Below are positions 18,319 through 29,534 of a stretch of 64,000 nucleotides of DNA, in pieces. The DNA comes from Microbulbifer sp. YPW1 (GTDB lineage Bacteria; Pseudomonadota; Gammaproteobacteria; Pseudomonadales; Cellvibrionaceae): assembly GCF_013367775.1 (NCBI RefSeq), contig NZ_CP055157.1, forward strand, positions 4,104,001-4,168,000. The letters are read 5' to 3'. The translations under genes and the position numbers were made by a program. Within the stretch, counting starts at the first letter, position 1; each line of letters starts with the position of its first letter. The notes under the pieces are model-generated. The model did not search any database and was not told the DNA's origin. It worked only from the letters and a program-made list of their open reading frames with translations.

Positions 18319-19614
18319 TTATTTTTTGTAACCGTGTCCGGTACCGGACTGTGGATGCAGATAACGGTCGCGCAGGCGCGTCGAGCGGTTCACCAGGGAT
18401 TGTGGCTTGCCATCAATCACCACCAGCTCTGCGTAGCTGGTGACCTCGAGGGGATCTCCGCTCCACAATACCAGGTCGGCGACGCCGCCCGGTGCCAGCA
18501 CACCGCCCTCGAGGCCGAATACCGAAGCCGCGTTGGCGGTGATCGCACGCACCCCTTCTTCAAAGGGCAGGCCATACGCCACCGCATTGCCCGCCCCCTG
18601 TCGTGACAGATAGCTGTTGTGGGACCCAGCGTAACCTGGCCCACTGATCACCACCGTCACACCCGCCTTTTGCAACAGCGCTGCGTTATCCATACGCGCG
18701 CCCAGTTTCTCAAAGGCATCCGGGGAATTCCCCATGACATCCACGATCACAGGTACCCGTGCTGAAGCCAGTTGCTCAGCCACCATCCAGCCCTCGGCAG
18801 CGCCCTCCACAATCAGTTTCAGTTTGTACTGCTCTGCAAGCGCGAGTAATTGCAGGATATCACTGGCCCGGTTCGCCGTGATCAATAGGGGCTGCTCTCC
18901 CGTCAACAGTGGCTGCAGGGATTCAAGATCATCAATGGAATAATCCAGTTCGCGCCACTCTCCGCGACGGATAGCATCGCGGTTATCGGCATATTCTTTC
19001 GCCTGCGCCAGGGCGCCTTCAATCTGCGCATAGGCCCGGGCCCGACTGCCGCCTGCCAGCTCCGCCCCGTACTCGCCGAAATAGACTTTCTGCACCAGCG
19101 CATCGTTGATAATACTGTCGAATTCACCGGTGAGCTTGATAGCGAATCCCTGCCCGGCAAATATCTTCTCCTGGCTGCTCGGTACCACAACTGCGCGGGT
19201 GACGCCGCCGGCGCGATTGAAGGGGATCAGGGTAGAGTGCGGGTTAAAAGCCACCGATGGATTGAACCCGGCACCGATGGATACGTCCTCGATCGCGCTG
19301 TCGTTGGTGGAAGCTGCCGCGCCGATTTCGGTAAGCCCCAGTTCACTGCTCGGGGCAATGATGCCCGGGGTCACCACCTTGCCGCGGCCGTCGATAACCA
19401 GGTCTGCATTCAGATTACCGAGGTCTTCGGCCACCTGCTCGATACGCCCGTCTTTTACCAGCAGGTCCCCCATCTGCAGGGTGCCCTGATCGCCCAGGGT
19501 GATAACCTTGGCGTCCTTGATGAGCAGTGTCTGTGCAGTTGCCAGTGGTACAGCAACCACCGCAGAAACCAGAGAGGCGACGGCGCCAATTTTGAATGCC
19601 TGCTTAATACCCAT
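18319..19614 (-). CDS. Secreted amidohydrolase, imidazolonepropionase-like
   Basis: The 431-residue protein has a signal peptide (cleavage near TAQT, residue 28). It has the small beta domain of the amidohydrolase superfamily (KDAKVITLGD, VKDGRIEQV) and a C-terminal GGVLAPGGVADLVLWSGDPLEV element. The usual HxH metal motif after VVTPGII is replaced by APSSELG, so the enzyme may be catalytically altered or may act as a partner of its neighbour. It starts inside the stop codon of that neighbour (TAATG). Confidence 0.85.
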   Translation of the reverse strand: MGIKQAFKIGAVASLVSAVVAVPLATAQTLLIKDAKVITLGDQGTLQMGDLLVKDGRIEQVAEDLGNLNADLVIDGRGKVVTPGIIAPSSELGLTEIGAAASTNDSAIEDVSIGAGFNPSVAFNPHSTLIPFNRAGGVTRAVVVPSSQEKIFAGQGFAIKLTGEFDSIINDALVQKVYFGEYGAELAGGSRARAYAQIEGALAQAKEYADNRDAIRRGEWRELDYSIDDLESLQPLLTGEQPLLITANRASDILQLLALAEQYKLKLIVEGAAEGWMVAEQLASARVPVIVDVMGNSPDAFEKLGARMDNAALLQKAGVTVVISGPGYAGSHNSYLSRQGAGNAVAYGLPFEEGVRAITANAASVFGLEGGVLAPGGVADLVLWSGDPLEVTSYAELVVIDGKPQSLVNRSTRLRDRYLHPQSGTGHGYKK

Positions 19615-21056
19615 TAGCGCTGCCCTCCTTCCGGCAGGCGTTCGCCTTCCGCGTTGAGAATACCCAGTTCAAAATCACTGTGCGGCTGTCGCTCGGGGTT
19701 GTCCCGGTCGTACATCAGCACACCGTCGATAAACACTTTTTCCGCTTTGCTGTACACACTGAATGGGTTGCCGGACCAGACCACCACATCGGCCATCTTG
19801 CCTTTCTCCAGGCTGCCGGTAACTTCATCGACGCCGAGCGCGCGCGCAGGGTTCAGGGTCATCCAGGCCACCGCATGGCGGGGTTCAATATGGAAGCCGG
19901 CGCGCTGACCAGCGAGCATGGCTTTGGCGGTTTCTTCATTGAGGTGCTGGATACCGATGGCGGAATCCGAATGGATCATGGCGCAGGCCTTGGCCTGGTC
20001 GACGATAGCGATATTGGCTTCGGTCATATCAAAGGCTTCGTGTTTGAAGCCCCACCAGTCTGCCCACATCGCTGCACACACTTTGTTTTCGGCGAGCAGA
20101 TCTGCCACCTTGTAGGCCTCGACCGCGTGGTGGAAGGTGGAGATCTGGAAATCGAACTCCTTGGCAATGTCCATCATGATGGCCATTTCCTCACCGCGAT
20201 AGCAGTGGTTATGCACCAGGATATCGCCGTTTAATACCCCCGCCAGGGTCTCCATCTGCAGGTCCCGCTCCGGCTCCTCACCGCCGTTCTCGTGGTAACT
20301 TTCCCACTTGTCGCGGTAGGCGGCTGCGGAGATCCAGGCCTGTCGATAGCCCGCCACATTTCCCATACGCGTGGAGGGCAAGGTGCCCTTGCCGCCATAT
20401 ACGCGTTTCGGGTTCTCGCCGCAGGCCATTTTCAAGCCGTAGGGCGCACCGGGAAATTTCATATCCTGCACACTGCGCCCGGGTACATTCTTGAGGGTCA
20501 CCCCGCGGCCGCCAAACAGGTTGGCTGAACCCGGCAGGATCTGCAGCGTGGTAACGCCTCCCGCAAGTGCCAGTGCGAACTGGGGATCCTGGGTCCACAC
20601 CGAGTGCTCGGCCCACACCTGTGCGGTGTTCGGTGCAGTCATCTCGTTGCCGTCCTGGGAGGATTCAATGGCCGGCGCCGGATAGTCGCCCAGGTGGGAG
20701 TGAACATCGATAATACCCGGGGTTACCCATTTACCGGCACCTTCCACCACCATGCCTTTTTTGGGCACTTTCAGCTCTTCACCAACCGCTGCGATTTTTC
20801 CGTCCTTCAGCAGCACATCGGTCTTGTTCAACTGCTCCCCAGTGCCGGTCAGCAGCGTAGCACCACGAATCAGGACCGGACCGGCTTCGTCCGCTTTATA
20901 AGTAGAGGGGAAAGCATCCTGCCGGGAAAAATCAGCCCCTTTTGACTTGGCTTCGTCATCTCCCCCGCAGGCAGTCAATGTCAGTGCCATAGCTGCACTG
21001 CAGGCCGTTGCCAACAGACGTCGCACCACCTTTGTCGATTCCAGAGCTGGCCGCAT
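19614..21056 (-). CDS. Amidohydrolase lipoprotein, imidazolonepropionase-like
   Basis: The 480-residue protein begins with a lipoprotein signal with lipobox LTAC. An amidohydrolase domain follows with the intact metal motif VHSHLGD after VTPGIID, and HNHCYRGEEM and IHSDSAIG further on. The C-terminal GSLEKGKMADVVVWSGNPF is typical. AGGAGG four bases before the ATG at 21056 fixes the start; an upstream in-frame start lacks this. It is coupled to the next amidohydrolase gene, so the two probably form a periplasmic pair, perhaps a peptide or hydantoin-like amidase. The substrate is unknown. Confidence 0.88.
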   Translation of the reverse strand: MRPALESTKVVRRLLATACSAAMALTLTACGGDDEAKSKGADFSRQDAFPSTYKADEAGPVLIRGATLLTGTGEQLNKTDVLLKDGKIAAVGEELKVPKKGMVVEGAGKWVTPGIIDVHSHLGDYPAPAIESSQDGNEMTAPNTAQVWAEHSVWTQDPQFALALAGGVTTLQILPGSANLFGGRGVTLKNVPGRSVQDMKFPGAPYGLKMACGENPKRVYGGKGTLPSTRMGNVAGYRQAWISAAAYRDKWESYHENGGEEPERDLQMETLAGVLNGDILVHNHCYRGEEMAIMMDIAKEFDFQISTFHHAVEAYKVADLLAENKVCAAMWADWWGFKHEAFDMTEANIAIVDQAKACAMIHSDSAIGIQHLNEETAKAMLAGQRAGFHIEPRHAVAWMTLNPARALGVDEVTGSLEKGKMADVVVWSGNPFSVYSKAEKVFIDGVLMYDRDNPERQPHSDFELGILNAEGERLPEGGQR

Positions 21057-21267
21057 CGCCCCTCCTACTTGTTTTACTGTTATTAGGAAATTTTCATAAA
21101 CAGATCCCATGCTATCAGCAATTCAGGAATCCGCCAGTCTGCCAACTGGTACTGCCCAGTGAATTCTATTTGCGCTGCAGGTCACAGAATGCACGAGAAC
21201 CCGCCCTAGACAAGGGCAAACCACCATGATGCAATTTAGATTCTCTCCTTGAATCCAGGATGGGCGG

Positions 21268-22905
21268 ATGGAAAAACCAATAAATACAGGCGCAACTCAG
21301 CCTGCGGTGCACACTGGACAACCCGGTTTACAGGGAGATTCGCGAGAAGTATACGAAGCACTGCGCAAAAGTGAGGAGCGCTACCGGGAACTGGTGGAAC
21401 ACGCCAACTCCATCATCCTGCGTTGGGATAAAAACGGTGTCATCAGCTTCTTCAACGAGTATGCGCAGAATTTTTTTGGATTCAGCGAAGAAGAGATCAT
21501 CGGTAAACACGTGGTTGGGACTATCGTCCCCGAGAGTGAAAGCACCGGCCGCGATCTGCGCCCTCTGATGGACCATATCTGCAATCACCCCAACGAACAC
21601 CGCTACAACGTCAATGAAAACATTACCAAGGACGGCTCTCGCGTCTGGGTAGCCTGGACCAATAAAATCCTCACCGATGACACAGGTAACGCCATCGGTG
21701 TACTCAGTATCGGCAGCGACATCACCAAACAGCGACAGCTGGAAGAAGAATTGCGTCAGGCCCAGAAAATGCAGGCCATCGGTGAGCTCGCCGGGGGGAT
21801 CGCCCACGACTTCAACAATATGGTGCACGGTATTGCAGGCTTTGCCGAAGTCATTCACCAGATGACCGTCGATAAAAAGATTGCACAGTACGCCAGCCAG
21901 ATCCTTACCACGGCACACCACGCCGCGGAACTTACCAAGCAACTGCTCACCTTTGCCCGCAAAGGTTCCTACCAGCTCAACGACTGCAATACCCACGATA
22001 TCGTGCGCGACGTGTGCGCCATGCTCAAACGCACCATTGATCGCAGAATCGTCATCCGACAACAGCTGTCGGCAGGGCTGCCCCATATCAAAGGGGATTC
22101 CGCGCAATTGAAGAGTGCCCTGCTGAATCTGGGAATCAACGCGAAAGATGCCATGCCCTCAGGAGGTGTGCTGGAATTCAGTACCCGCAATATTACCGTG
22201 AACGAGCCCCTGGCGATCTCCGACTTTCAGCTGGAGCCGGGCCAGTATCTGCAGATCCATGTAAGTGACAACGGAATGGGTATGACGGAAGAAGTCCGCC
22301 AGAGAATTTTCGAGCCGTTTTTCACCACCAAATCCAGCGGGCGCGGTGCCGGATTGGGACTAGCCGCAGTTTACGGCACCACTCACATGCACCGGGGCGC
22401 CATCCAGTGTCGATCCGAAATCGGCAAAGGCAGTAGCTTTGATCTCTACCTGCCCATCAGCAAGGATTGCAGCAAACACCTGAAAAACAAACAGGACAAC
22501 GAGATACCGGAACGGCCCATTCGCATGATGGTCGTGGACGACGAAGCAATCGTACGCAGTTACTCGAAAACCCTGTTTGAAATGCACGGCCACCACGTGG
22601 ACACCTTCGCCACCGCCAGTGAAGCCATCGCATTCTATGGGCATAATTATGCGGAAATTGACCTGGTGCTACTGGACATGATCATGCCGCATATGGACGG
22701 CCAGCAGTTGTTTGCCGAATTGAAGCAGATCAACCCGGATATCAAAGCCATGCTGGCCACCGGGTACAGTGTGGAAAGTAAGGTACAGGAAATTGTCGAA
22801 GACGGAATCCTCGACTGCCTGAAGAAACCCTTCACCTACGATCAGCTGCAGCGGAAAATCACTGACATGCTGTCTGAAGGGCATCTACAGGCAGCACCAT
22901 CCTGA
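21268..22905 (+). CDS. Hybrid sensor histidine kinase (PAS-HisKA-HATPase-REC)
   Basis: The 545-residue protein has a PAS domain (about residues 30-155, [18 protein letters not shown]). A HisKA domain follows with phospho-acceptor His180 in GGIAHDFNN, then an HATPase_c domain ([13 protein letters not shown], then [11 protein letters not shown]). The C-terminal receiver carries acidic residues in VVDDE and phospho-acceptor Asp470 in [12 protein letters not shown]. It lacks membrane segments, so it is a cytosolic sensor. No DNA-binding partner is adjacent. The signal is unknown. Confidence 0.93.
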   Translation: MEKPINTGATQPAVHTGQPGLQGDSREVYEALRKSEERYRELVEHANSIILRWDKNGVISFFNEYAQNFFGFSEEEIIGKHVVGTIVPESESTGRDLRPLMDHICNHPNEHRYNVNENITKDGSRVWVAWTNKILTDDTGNAIGVLSIGSDITKQRQLEEELRQAQKMQAIGELAGGIAHDFNNMVHGIAGFAEVIHQMTVDKKIAQYASQILTTAHHAAELTKQLLTFARKGSYQLNDCNTHDIVRDVCAMLKRTIDRRIVIRQQLSAGLPHIKGDSAQLKSALLNLGINAKDAMPSGGVLEFSTRNITVNEPLAISDFQLEPGQYLQIHVSDNGMGMTEEVRQRIFEPFFTTKSSGRGAGLGLAAVYGTTHMHRGAIQCRSEIGKGSSFDLYLPISKDCSKHLKNKQDNEIPERPIRMMVVDDEAIVRSYSKTLFEMHGHHVDTFATASEAIAFYGHNYAEIDLVLLDMIMPHMDGQQLFAELKQINPDIKAMLATGYSVESKVQEIVEDGILDCLKKPFTYDQLQRKITDMLSEGHLQAAPS

Positions 22906-22953
22906 GTCTGCGGTGGATGAATGGGAGACATGGAATGGCAAATCGATCAGCCG

Positions 22954-23289
22954 CTAGTAATGCATGATCTTGATGACTTTTTCACCGCTGTCGCACTCCC
23001 CCACCACTTCCGGTTCGGTAATCTTTGATCCGAGCTGGATGACCTTGTTGGACGGGTAGGAGACAAAACACGCGTAGTTGAAATTGACCGCCCAATTGCA
23101 GCGTATCAGCCCGTCATCCTCCTCGTAGAATCGCTCCTGACAGAAACTCAGATACGGGCTCTGCCCACCCCCCAATTGCGTCTGGCCGGGATCTTCCGTC
23201 TGCGCCAGGGCGTACCCGGCAGCGATCAGTACCCCGGCAATCAGCGTACCAACGCTGATGGCTCCGGGAATTCGATTACAGCGACTCAT
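22954..23289 (-). CDS. Hypothetical secreted protein
   Basis: The 111-residue protein has a signal peptide-like start (hydrophobic residues about 11-28, AYALAQ-like cleavage). A small mature domain with four Cys residues follows (SFCQERF, LIRCNWAVNFNYACFVSY, VGECDSG), possibly two disulfides. I recognise no family. It is a single-gene unit converging on the histidine kinase gene. Confidence 0.6.
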   Translation of the reverse strand: MSRCNRIPGAISVGTLIAGVLIAAGYALAQTEDPGQTQLGGGQSPYLSFCQERFYEEDDGLIRCNWAVNFNYACFVSYPSNKVIQLGSKITEPEVVGECDSGEKVIKIMHY

Positions 23290-23453
23290 CTCAACACCTG
23301 AAAAGTGCCCACTACTCCCTTGAGACTAGCAGCTGCGGCGCCTGTTTCCTTGCCTTGTTTAACCAGAATGTTTGACCAGCCAGTTCCCCCCTTCCGCTGT
23401 TATCATACCCCCAGCCATTCCACGCCCACGAAGTACGGACCCCCTCAACGACC

Positions 23454-23849
23454 ATGTCAGCCTCCTGTTACTGCTGCTCCGGCAAGCCATTCAGCCAGTG
23501 TTGTGAGATCTATCTCTCCGGCAAGGCCTATCCCAACACCGCCGAGGCGCTGATGCGCAGCCGCTACAGTGCTTACGTGACCGGCAACCTCCCCTACCTG
23601 CGCAAGACCTGGCACCCCGACACCTGCCCCGAGCTGGACAGCAATGACCTGCAGACGCGCTGGACCAGACTGGAAGTCATCAAGAGTAAACAGGGGCTGA
23701 AAAAGTCCATCGTCGAATTCAAGGCGTGGTTCAGTGACGAGCGCGAAGGAGGTGCTGGAAGTGAGGAACGTGCGCTGCATGAAATCTCCCTGTTCAAACT
23801 GAACAAGAAGCGCTGGGTCTATGTGTCACCGCTGGACGCGTGGCCGTGA
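23454..23849 (+). CDS. YchJ family protein (SEC-C motif)
   Basis: The 131-residue protein opens with the zinc-binding SEC-C-like motif CYCCSGKPFSQCC. The diagnostic ALMRSRYSAYVTGN and FKAWF-type strands follow. This is the layout of the YchJ/UPF0225 family (NTF2-like fold plus zinc motif). Its function is not settled. The pseudouridine synthase gene starts 34 bases after its stop. Confidence 0.88.
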   Translation: MSASCYCCSGKPFSQCCEIYLSGKAYPNTAEALMRSRYSAYVTGNLPYLRKTWHPDTCPELDSNDLQTRWTRLEVIKSKQGLKKSIVEFKAWFSDEREGGAGSEERALHEISLFKLNKKRWVYVSPLDAWP

Positions 23850-23883
23850 GTCGCCAATTGGCCGTTACCGGGTGCGTATCGAC

Positions 23884-24678
23884 ATGACCAGCCACCTCGA
23901 GCCCACAATCCTGTTTGAGGATGAACACCTGCTCGCCGCCTACAAGCCGGAGGGCTGGCTAGTGCACCGTTCGGGGATAGATCCCCACGAAGACCGAATC
24001 CTGCTCCAGTACCTGCGGGATCTCGCCGGCGCTCACCTGTACCCGGTCCACCGCCTCGACAAGCCTACCTCCGGCGTTATCGTGTTCGGTAAAACCAGCG
24101 AGGCCGCGGCGGGCCTGCAGGCACAACTGGACAGCGACAGCTCGGTCAAACACTACCTGGCCGTCTGCCGCGGCTACTGCCCGGAAGAGGGAGTAATCGA
24201 CCACCCCCTGCCGCCGGTGGCGGACTTCAAACACCAGCGCAAACGCCCCAAAAGTGAGCTGCCCCGCCAGGACGCGATTACGCTGTTCCGCCGCCTCGGT
24301 ACCGTCGAACTGCCCTACCTCGTGGATCGATATCCCACGAGTCGCTACTCACTGGTGGAAGTACAACTCAAGACCGGGCGTCGCCACCAGATCCGACGGC
24401 ACTTCAAGCATATTTCGCACCCGCTGATCGGGTGCCCGAAATACGGGAAGTCCACCCATAACCACTTCTTTGCCGCTCAGTTTGGCTGCGCCCGATTGCT
24501 TCTGCATGCGCACAGGCTGCAACTGGAACACCCGGTAACCGGCGAGGCCATGCTGTTGCAATCCGAGCCCCAGGGCTGTTTTCAGCAGTTGATCCAGCAG
24601 TTTGGCTGGACGCTTACACCGGAAATTTTGGCGCCAGATTTCACCGCCGGGACGCGCAAAATCCCGCCAGTGTCGTAA
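23884..24678 (+). CDS. truC: RluA family pseudouridine synthase, TruC-like
   Basis: The 264-residue protein carries the RluA catalytic motif HRLDKPTSGV (catalytic Asp in RLD) near residue 60. The later KTGRRHQIRRHFKHISHPLIG is typical of TruC, which modifies U65 of some tRNAs. Length and lack of an S4 domain fit TruC rather than RluC or RluD. I chose the ATG at 23884 (MTSHLEPTIL) because the upstream extension overlaps the YchJ gene and has no family similarity. Confidence 0.85.
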   Translation: MTSHLEPTILFEDEHLLAAYKPEGWLVHRSGIDPHEDRILLQYLRDLAGAHLYPVHRLDKPTSGVIVFGKTSEAAAGLQAQLDSDSSVKHYLAVCRGYCPEEGVIDHPLPPVADFKHQRKRPKSELPRQDAITLFRRLGTVELPYLVDRYPTSRYSLVEVQLKTGRRHQIRRHFKHISHPLIGCPKYGKSTHNHFFAAQFGCARLLLHAHRLQLEHPVTGEAMLLQSEPQGCFQQLIQQFGWTLTPEILAPDFTAGTRKIPPVS

Positions 24679-24768
24679 GGTTAAAGCAAGCGCAATCAAT
24701 AATTTGGTTATAACAGCTGTACAGCAATGATTGCGCCGTAGAAGCTTACAGCGCCGCTTGAGGCTTGC

Positions 24769-26142
24769 ATGTCTACAGATCTCGTTGATGCACAGGTATC
24801 CCCCACCGGACAGTTCGATATCCTGTCCAAATACGAAATTCATAAACTGACCCGCCACAGCCACGGCCCGCATTACCAGACCTTCCGCAATTGCTCCCTC
24901 GCCGTTCTGAACTGCGGGAACTACATGGATGACGGCAAGGAGCTGCTGGAAAAGTACGCAGACTTTGACATCGCGGTGGTGCCCACAGAACGCAGTGTCA
25001 AACTGGAGGTGAAAAACGCCCCCGCGTCGGCGTTCGTCGATGGCAAGATGATCCAGGGAATCGCCGAGCACCTGTTTGCGGTGCTGCGGGACATCATTTA
25101 CGTCAACAGCGAAATTACCGGCGACCCGCGCTACGACCTGGTATCCGCGCAGGGTGTTACCGATGCGGTTTTCCATATCCTGCGCAATGCCGGCACCTTT
25201 GATGGGGACCGCACCCCCAGGCTGGTGGTGTGCTGGGGCGGTCACTCCATCTCTCAGGAGGAGTACGACTACACCAAGCGCGTGGGTTACCAGCTGGCGT
25301 TACGGCATCTGGATATCTGCACCGGCTGCGGTCCCGGTGCCATGAAAGGCCCCATGAAAGGCGCCACCATTGGCCACGCCAAGCAACGCTACCGGCACGG
25401 GCAGTATCTGGGAATCACCGAGCCCGGTATCATTGCCGCGGAAGCGCCCAACCCGATCGTCAATGAACTGGTGATCATGCCGGATATCGAAAAACGCCTG
25501 GAAGCGTTTGTACGCACCGGCCACGGCATCATTGTATTTCCTGGCGGTGCCGGTACCGCCGAGGAAATCCTGTATCTGCTGGGCATACTCCTGCACGAGG
25601 ACAACCGGAACCAGCCCTTCCCGGTTATTTTTACCGGGCCGGCCAGTGCCGCTGACTATTTCATCCGCATCGACCAGTTTATTGCCTCCACCCTCGGGGA
25701 AGCGGCCCGCTCCAAGTATCAGATCATCATCGACGACTCGGAGGAAGTGGCCCGGCAAATGGCGAAAGGTATCCAGGCTGTGCGGCAATACCGCAAGGAA
25801 GGGGGTGATGCATATTACTTCAACTGGCAATTGAAGGTTTCCACGGAGTTCCAGAGGCCTTTTGCCCCCACCCACGAAAACATGCGCAACCTGGCCCTGC
25901 ACACCAATCAGGAGCCCTACCTGCTGGCTGCGAATTTACGCAGGGCTTTTTCCGGCATTGTCTCGGGCAATGTGAAAGACGAAGGTATCCGCAATGTTGA
26001 GAAAAACGGTCCCTACGAGCTGTATGGGGACCCGGAGTTGATGCGCAGTATGGATACCCTGCTGGAATCCTTTGCCAAACAGCACCGCATGAAACTGCCA
26101 GGCAAGGAGTACGTACCCTGCTATCGGATTACCCGCGACTGA
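24769..26142 (+). CDS. ppnN: Pyrimidine/purine nucleotide 5'-monophosphate nucleosidase
   Basis: The 457-residue protein matches the PpnN (YgdH) architecture and length. It has an N-terminal regulatory domain and a LOG domain with the phosphate-binding motif VFPGGAGTAEEILYLLG near residue 250. GCGPGAMKGPMKGA precedes it. PpnN cleaves nucleoside monophosphates to ribose-5-phosphate and base and is controlled by (p)ppGpp in E. coli. It has its own terminator downstream. Confidence 0.93.
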   Translation: MSTDLVDAQVSPTGQFDILSKYEIHKLTRHSHGPHYQTFRNCSLAVLNCGNYMDDGKELLEKYADFDIAVVPTERSVKLEVKNAPASAFVDGKMIQGIAEHLFAVLRDIIYVNSEITGDPRYDLVSAQGVTDAVFHILRNAGTFDGDRTPRLVVCWGGHSISQEEYDYTKRVGYQLALRHLDICTGCGPGAMKGPMKGATIGHAKQRYRHGQYLGITEPGIIAAEAPNPIVNELVIMPDIEKRLEAFVRTGHGIIVFPGGAGTAEEILYLLGILLHEDNRNQPFPVIFTGPASAADYFIRIDQFIASTLGEAARSKYQIIIDDSEEVARQMAKGIQAVRQYRKEGGDAYYFNWQLKVSTEFQRPFAPTHENMRNLALHTNQEPYLLAANLRRAFSGIVSGNVKDEGIRNVEKNGPYELYGDPELMRSMDTLLESFAKQHRMKLPGKEYVPCYRITRD

Positions 26143-26166
26143 TCACTCGCGGCAAAAACAAAAGGT

Positions 26167-26202
26167 AAAAAAAGCGCAGCCCGAGGGCTGCGCTTTTTTT
26201 TC
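26167..26202. terminator. Bidirectional terminator between ppnN and gcvP
   Basis: AGCGCAGCCC and GGGCTGCGCT form a stable stem, flanked by an A-run on one side and a long T-run on the other. It serves both convergent genes. Confidence 0.9.
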
Positions 26203-29095
26203 AGTCTTCCATGTAGTCCGCCATCGGCGGGCAGGAACACACCAGGTTTTTATCCCCGTAGACATTATCCACCCGCCCCACCGGTGGCCAGTATTTTCGC
26301 TGGCGCAGGCTTTCCAGCGGAAACACCGCTTCAACACGGCTGTAGTCATGCTCCCAGGACTCCGCAGCCAACACTTCCGCAGTGTGCGGTGCGTTGACCA
26401 GCGGATTGCTGTGTAGGGACCACTCGCCCCGCTCCACCCTGGCAATCTCCTCGCGAATCTGAATCATCGCGTCACAGAAACGGTCCAGCTCTTCCACCGA
26501 CTCACTTTCCGTAGGCTCGATCATCAGCGTTCCCGCCACCGGGAATGACATGGTGGGCGCGTGGAAGCCGTAGTCGATCAGGCGCTTGGCCACGTCGTCG
26601 ACGGAAATACCACTGCTTTCCTTCAGCGGTCGCAGGTCCACGATGCACTCGTGGGCCACGCGGCCATTGGCACCGCGATACAGAATCGGATAGCTGTCCT
26701 GCAGGCGCGCGGCGATATAGTTCGCGTTCACGATCGCCAGCTCGGTAGCCTTGCGCAATCCATCGCGCCCCATCATGCGGATATACATCCAGGTAATCGG
26801 CAGGATACTCGCACTACCTGCAGTGGCTGCGGAAACCGGCGCGCCGTTGCGACCGGCCTGGGCCATGCCCTTGCTGCTGGCGGATACCGCGCCCGGCAGG
26901 AATTCCGCCAGATGCGCACCAACCGCCACCGGCCCCACGCCCGGACCACCACCACCGTGGGGAATACAGAAGGTCTTGTGCAGGTTCAGGTGGGAAACAT
27001 CACCGCCAAACTTGCCCGGCTGGCACAGGCCCACCATGGCGTTGAGGTTGGCACCGTCGATATACACCTGGCCACCATGGCTATGTACGATCTCGGCGAT
27101 CTCGCTGATGCCTTCCTCGAACACGCCGTGGGTGGACGGATAGGTGACCATGATCGCGGCCAGTCGCGCGGCGTGTTCACTCGCTTTCGCGCGCAGATCT
27201 TCCAGGCTGACATTGCCGTTTTCGTCACACTTCACCACCACCACGCGCATACCACACATCTGCGCGGAGGCCGGATTGGTGCCATGGGCAGAGCTGGGAA
27301 TCAGACAGATATCGCGCTCCGCTTCGCCGCGGCTGGCGTGATAGGCGCGAATCGCCAGCAGCCCCGCGTACTCCCCCTGGGAACCCGCATTGGGTTGCAG
27401 GGAAATGGCATCGTAGCCGGTGATCTCACACAGCATGGACTCGAGGCTATCGATCATCGCGCTGTAACCATGCACCTGCTCTGCGGGCGCAAGCGGATGC
27501 ACGTTGGCAAATTCAGGCCAGGTCACCGGCAGCATTTCTGCGGTGGCATTCAACTTCATGGTGCAGGAGCCCAGCGGGATCATCGAGCGATCCAGGGCGA
27601 TATCCCGATCCGCCAGGGTGCGCAGGTAGCGCAGCATTTCGGTTTCGGAATGGTAGCGGTTGAACACCTCGTGACTGAGTAGCGAACCGCTGCGCAGCAG
27701 GTTGCCCGGCAGCACCGGTGCTTCGCGGGCCTCAATGGCGTCGAAGCTCAAGCGGTTATCCGCATCAAACAGCGACCACAGCACTTCGACATCTTCGCGG
27801 GTTGCGGTTTCATCCAGGGAAATCCCCACGTACTCGCCGTCGATATTCCGCAGGTTGAGCCCCCGGCTCTTCGCTGCTTCGTGCACCTTTGCGCTGCCGG
27901 CTTGAACACGCACAGTAAGGGTGTCAAACCAGGTATCGTTATCCAGCTCGAATCCGAGCTCCTGCAATCCCAGCGCCAGCACGCTGGTCAGGTAATGCAC
28001 CCGGGCGGCAATGGTACGCAGCCCCTTGGGACCGTGATACACCGCATACATGGAAGCCATTACCGCCAGCAGAACCTGCGCGGTACAGATATTGGAAGTG
28101 GCCTTTTCACGGCGGATATGCTGTTCACGGGTCTGCAGGGCAAGGCGGTATGCCGGTTTGCCATTGGCATCGATGGACTGCCCGACCAAACGACCCGGCA
28201 GCGAACGCTTGTAGGAGGCGCGCGTCGCCATGTACGCCGCATGCGGGCCACCAAAGCCCATGGGAACACCGAAACGCTGCGTGGAACCGACAGCGACATC
28301 CGCACCCAGCTCGCCCGGCGAGGTGAGCAGCACCAGGCTCAGGATATCTGCCGCCATCACCGCCAGGCCGCGCTGCTCGTGTACCGCGTCGATCACCGCG
28401 CGGTAATCGCGCACTGCGCCACTGGCACCGGGGTACTGCAACAGCACACCAAACACGGAACTCGCATCCAGTTCTGTGGTGGGGTCACCGACAATCACCT
28501 CAATGCCCAGCGGCTCCGCGCGGGTCTGCAGCACTTCGATGGTCTGCGGCAGGCAATCGCGATCCACAAAGAATACCTGCGCCCTGGATTTCGACATACG
28601 CTGACACAGGGTCATGGCCTCGGCCGCGGCAGTGGCTTCATCCAGCATTGACGCATTCGCCAGGTCCATACCGGTGAGATCACTGACCATGGTCTGGAAG
28701 TTGAACAGCGCCTCCAGCCGGCCTTGGGAAATCTCCGGCTGGTAAGGCGTATAGGCTGTGTACCAGGCGGGATTCTCAAGGATATTACGCAGCACAACAT
28801 TGGGCGTGCGGGTCCCGTAATAGCCCTGGCCGATAAAGGAGCGGAATGGCTTGTTGTCACTTGCCAGCGCGCGCAACTCGGCCAGCGCTTCGTGCTCGGG
28901 CATGCCCTCTTCGAGCGCCAGGGCGCCCGACATACGGATACCGCCGGGCACCACCTCATCGATAAACGCCTCGAGGCTGTCGTGCCCCAGCGCTTTCAGC
29001 ATGTGCGCAAGATCGCCGTCCGCAGGGCCGATATGACGATGGGTAAATTCATCGCGACGCTCCAGGGCGCGCAGGGTTTGCTTGGCTTGCAACAT
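26201..29095 (-). CDS. gcvP: Glycine dehydrogenase (decarboxylating), P protein
   Basis: The 964-residue protein has the full length of the fused homodimeric P protein. The N-terminal RHIGP motif lies near residue 20, and the PLP lysine lies in [18 protein letters not shown] in the C-terminal half. It decarboxylates glycine and passes the aminomethyl group to the lipoyl arm of GcvH. It is the last gene of the glyA-sdaA-gcvT-gcvH-gcvP operon and is 24 bases from gcvH. Confidence 0.97.
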   Translation of the reverse strand: MLQAKQTLRALERRDEFTHRHIGPADGDLAHMLKALGHDSLEAFIDEVVPGGIRMSGALALEEGMPEHEALAELRALASDNKPFRSFIGQGYYGTRTPNVVLRNILENPAWYTAYTPYQPEISQGRLEALFNFQTMVSDLTGMDLANASMLDEATAAAEAMTLCQRMSKSRAQVFFVDRDCLPQTIEVLQTRAEPLGIEVIVGDPTTELDASSVFGVLLQYPGASGAVRDYRAVIDAVHEQRGLAVMAADILSLVLLTSPGELGADVAVGSTQRFGVPMGFGGPHAAYMATRASYKRSLPGRLVGQSIDANGKPAYRLALQTREQHIRREKATSNICTAQVLLAVMASMYAVYHGPKGLRTIAARVHYLTSVLALGLQELGFELDNDTWFDTLTVRVQAGSAKVHEAAKSRGLNLRNIDGEYVGISLDETATREDVEVLWSLFDADNRLSFDAIEAREAPVLPGNLLRSGSLLSHEVFNRYHSETEMLRYLRTLADRDIALDRSMIPLGSCTMKLNATAEMLPVTWPEFANVHPLAPAEQVHGYSAMIDSLESMLCEITGYDAISLQPNAGSQGEYAGLLAIRAYHASRGEAERDICLIPSSAHGTNPASAQMCGMRVVVVKCDENGNVSLEDLRAKASEHAARLAAIMVTYPSTHGVFEEGISEIAEIVHSHGGQVYIDGANLNAMVGLCQPGKFGGDVSHLNLHKTFCIPHGGGGPGVGPVAVGAHLAEFLPGAVSASSKGMAQAGRNGAPVSAATAGSASILPITWMYIRMMGRDGLRKATELAIVNANYIAARLQDSYPILYRGANGRVAHECIVDLRPLKESSGISVDDVAKRLIDYGFHAPTMSFPVAGTLMIEPTESESVEELDRFCDAMIQIREEIARVERGEWSLHSNPLVNAPHTAEVLAAESWEHDYSRVEAVFPLESLRQRKYWPPVGRVDNVYGDKNLVCSCPPMADYMED

Positions 29096-29119
29096 TTGGG
29101 TCTCCTCCGCTCCGGGAAA

Positions 29120-29494
29120 TTACTCGCCGTCGATCAGCGCGGTATAGGCATCCGCACTCAGCAGCTGGTCCAGGTCCGCGGGGTTTTGCGGGCGCACACG
29201 CATAAACCAGCCCTCGCCCATGGGATCGCTGTTGACCAACTCCGGATCGTCCGGCAGTGCGCCGTTGATCGCGACCACGGTAGCGGCGAATGGCAGGGAT
29301 ATATCACCTGCGGCTTTTACCGATTCGATCACCGCGACCTCATCACCGGCCGCCAGCTCGGCGCCCTCCTCCGGCAGCTCCACAAATACCACATCACCCA
29401 GCTGTGACTGGGCAAAATCGGTAATGCCTACGGTGACTTCATCGCCGTCGACGGAGAACCACTCGTGGCTTTCGGTGTATTTCACGTTACTCAT
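29120..29494 (-). CDS. gcvH: Glycine cleavage system H protein
   Basis: The 124-residue lipoyl-carrier protein has the lipoylation site Lys in IESVKAAGDI near residue 65. The family-typical opening YTESHEWF is present. It shuttles the aminomethyl group between the P, T and L proteins. It lies between gcvT and gcvP in the operon. Confidence 0.96.
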   Translation of the reverse strand: MSNVKYTESHEWFSVDGDEVTVGITDFAQSQLGDVVFVELPEEGAELAAGDEVAVIESVKAAGDISLPFAATVVAINGALPDDPELVNSDPMGEGWFMRVRPQNPADLDQLLSADAYTALIDGE

Positions 29495-29534
29495 GTTCTT
29501 TTTCCCTGAAATTCAAATGTGATGTTGCAGCCGC

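Noticed and set aside
26561..27682. 373-residue plus-strand open frame
   Set aside because: Antisense shadow of gcvP with low-complexity His/Gln/Arg-rich sequence.
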